Shown here: positions 63,290-64,000 of the stretch, one piece after another
Layout of the letters: each line of letters opens with the position of its first letter
Numbering within the stretch: the first letter of the stretch is position 1
From: JBHJGS01 sp050331575
GTDB lineage: Bacteria > Pseudomonadota > Alphaproteobacteria > Sphingomonadales > Rhodothalassiaceae
DNA: 64,000 bases
Direction of reading: 5' to 3'
Assembly (NCBI GenBank): GCA_050331575.1
Contig: JBHJGS010000016.1
Span: 37,904-101,903, forward strand
The notes under the pieces: model-generated
Database searches by the model: none
Told to the model about the DNA's origin: nothing
What the model saw: the letters and a program-made list of their open reading frames with translations, nothing else
Made by a program: the position numbers and the translations under genes

Positions 63290-63516
63290 CGCCCATCTCC
63301 CCTGGTCCAGCATGCAACCGCGCGGCTTGTGCGCGGGAATATAGCGCGCATGCAAGACATTTCCGGCGGCGGCCGCGATGCTCTACCGACACCCCGCCCC
63401 GACCAGCCCCGCACCAGCCCCGCCGTGCCTCCGCACGACGCCAGTCTGCCGAGGATGATGCGTTAACATTAGACTATCACATCAACCATCATGGAGGCTG
63501 ACTCACCCATTGCAGA

Positions 63517-63548
63517 GGGTGGAATTAGGGTGGAATTCCAGGAATTCC
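63517..63548. repeat. Short repeats after the RAYT remnant
   Basis: Two tandem GGGTGGAATT units (63517-63526, 63528-63537) run into two GGAATTCC palindromes separated by one base (63532-63539, 63541-63548). They lie beside the transposase remnant and may be its REP-type substrate. Confidence 0.45.
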
Positions 63549-63565
63549 GGCGACAGTATAGTATT

Positions 63566-63745
63566 TTATTCATCGTCTGGTACCGATTTGCGCGGTCGAC
63601 CAGGGCGTTTCGCCGCCAGAGACCGTCCGAGCCGCAGCTCCAAGTCCGCGATCCCGTCCTCTGACCCCAGGGCGCGCCCGGTTTGGAGAGGCTGGTCCAG
63701 CCGCTTGACCCTGACCTCCTCACTCCCGCCTTCGATGAAGGGTTG
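63566..63745 (-). pseudogene. C-terminal remnant of a REP-associated tyrosine transposase (RAYT)
   Basis: About 60 codons in frame end with TGRALGSEDGIADLELRLGR followed by a basic RPGRPRK tail. This is the ending of many RAYT (IS200-like single-strand transposase) proteins. The 5' part is missing: the frame runs into the end of an IS3-type element at about 63745. The catalytic HUH and Tyr region is not present in the window. Confidence 0.6.
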
Positions 63746-64000
63746 TGACGTGACCCCCGTCTTTCATCCAGCCGAAGCGAGAGCCCGGGGTTGATTTGAT
63801 CCTTCGTGGATCGGGGTTGCAAGAGGCCGGGGCGCGGAGCCTTGGCGTAGCGCAGCGCTCCGGCCGGCGGTGGAGAGTTGGCGACGGTATTCCGCTGGCG
63901 TCATCCAGCTGAGCTGTGAGTGGGGTCGTTCCTCGTTGTAGTCGCGCCGCCAGCCGTTCAGGACGGCTCGCGCGTGCGGCAGGGAGTGGAACAGCGTCTC
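63746..64000 (-). mobile_element. 3' end of an IS3-family insertion sequence
   Basis: The boundary near 63746 begins TGACGTGACCCCC, a plausible terminal inverted repeat. The transposase reading frame ends 18 bases inside it. The element continues beyond the window, so the other end and the target duplication cannot be seen. Confidence 0.6.
63764..64000 (-). CDS. IS3-family transposase OrfB, C-terminal part
   Basis: 78 residues before the stop are visible. LNGWRRDYNEERPHSQLSWM followed by TPAEYRR is the conserved end of the DDE integrase core (the catalytic Glu lies further upstream, outside the window), as in IS3/IS407-type transposases. The C-terminal tail is Arg/Ala-rich. The gene is cut by the window edge. 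Confidence 0.85.
   Translation of the reverse strand, partial: ETLFHSLPHARAVLNGWRRDYNEERPHSQLSWMTPAEYRRQLSTAGRSAALRQGSAPRPLATPIHEGSNQPRALASAG

Noticed and set aside
61823..63466. 547-codon plus-strand frame opposite fumC
   Set aside because: Antisense shadow of fumC with Gln/Arg/His-rich composition.
1..64000. CRISPR arrays, tRNA or rRNA genes, origin of replication
   Set aside because: No regular repeat-spacer pattern, no cloverleaf with the TTCRA loop, and no rRNA-like or DnaA-box cluster was recognised by reading.

Overview
This window is GC-rich chromosomal DNA from an alphaproteobacterium. The family-level content fits that class: serC-serA-hisZ-purA in a row, an isolated nadA, class II fumarase, and a rimK/retropepsin-like/aspartoacylase-like operon. 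The order cannot be fixed from the sequence alone. No rRNA, tRNA, CRISPR array or prophage was seen.

Layout. 1-1.8 kb holds a periplasmic Cu/Zn superoxide dismutase, a DUF1223 thioredoxin-like protein and a possible small RNA. 1.9-12.2 kb is a surface polysaccharide locus: methyltransferases, glycosyltransferases, a chain-length regulator, a polymerase-like membrane protein, a GDP-mannose 3,5-epimerase-like enzyme, a sulfotransferase and a Wzi-type outer-membrane protein. 12.3-24.7 kb is a nearly complete type II secretion system (T2SS) in two divergent arms (M-C-D-I and then E-F-G-H leftward; J-K-L rightward). It lacks only the prepilin peptidase. Between gspI and gspE lies a gene for a 517-residue exported, extremely acidic protein with its own promoter and terminator. 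24.7-42.5 kb is a second glycan block: a flippase, pseudaminic acid synthase, three large or composite glycosyltransferases, a TPR-glycosyltransferase-like protein, methyltransferases and two more sulfotransferase-like proteins. Parts of this block are visibly AT-richer than the rest, which suggests acquisition.

42.8-63.3 kb is mostly housekeeping: nadA, an MBL-fold hydrolase, the rimK operon, lon, a phosphoribosyltransferase/DUF3775 pair, an APH-like fragment, serC-serA-hisZ, purA, a TrmA-type RNA methyltransferase, thiD, a SLATT-like membrane protein and fumC. Two FNR/FixK-like boxes with well-placed -10 elements lie in the 50.6-51.4 kb part. The right edge carries the 3' end of an IS3-family transposase inserted into a REP-associated tyrosine transposase (RAYT) remnant.

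How the parts may work together (inference): the T2SS and the exported acidic protein look like a secretion system with a dedicated abundant substrate, possibly a surface-layer or matrix protein. The flanking genes would build, export and decorate (sulfate, methyl, nonulosonic acid) a surface glycan. A family of palindromic intergenic elements with three copies in the same orientation is scattered through the window; one copy forms the C-terminus of a glycosyltransferase gene.
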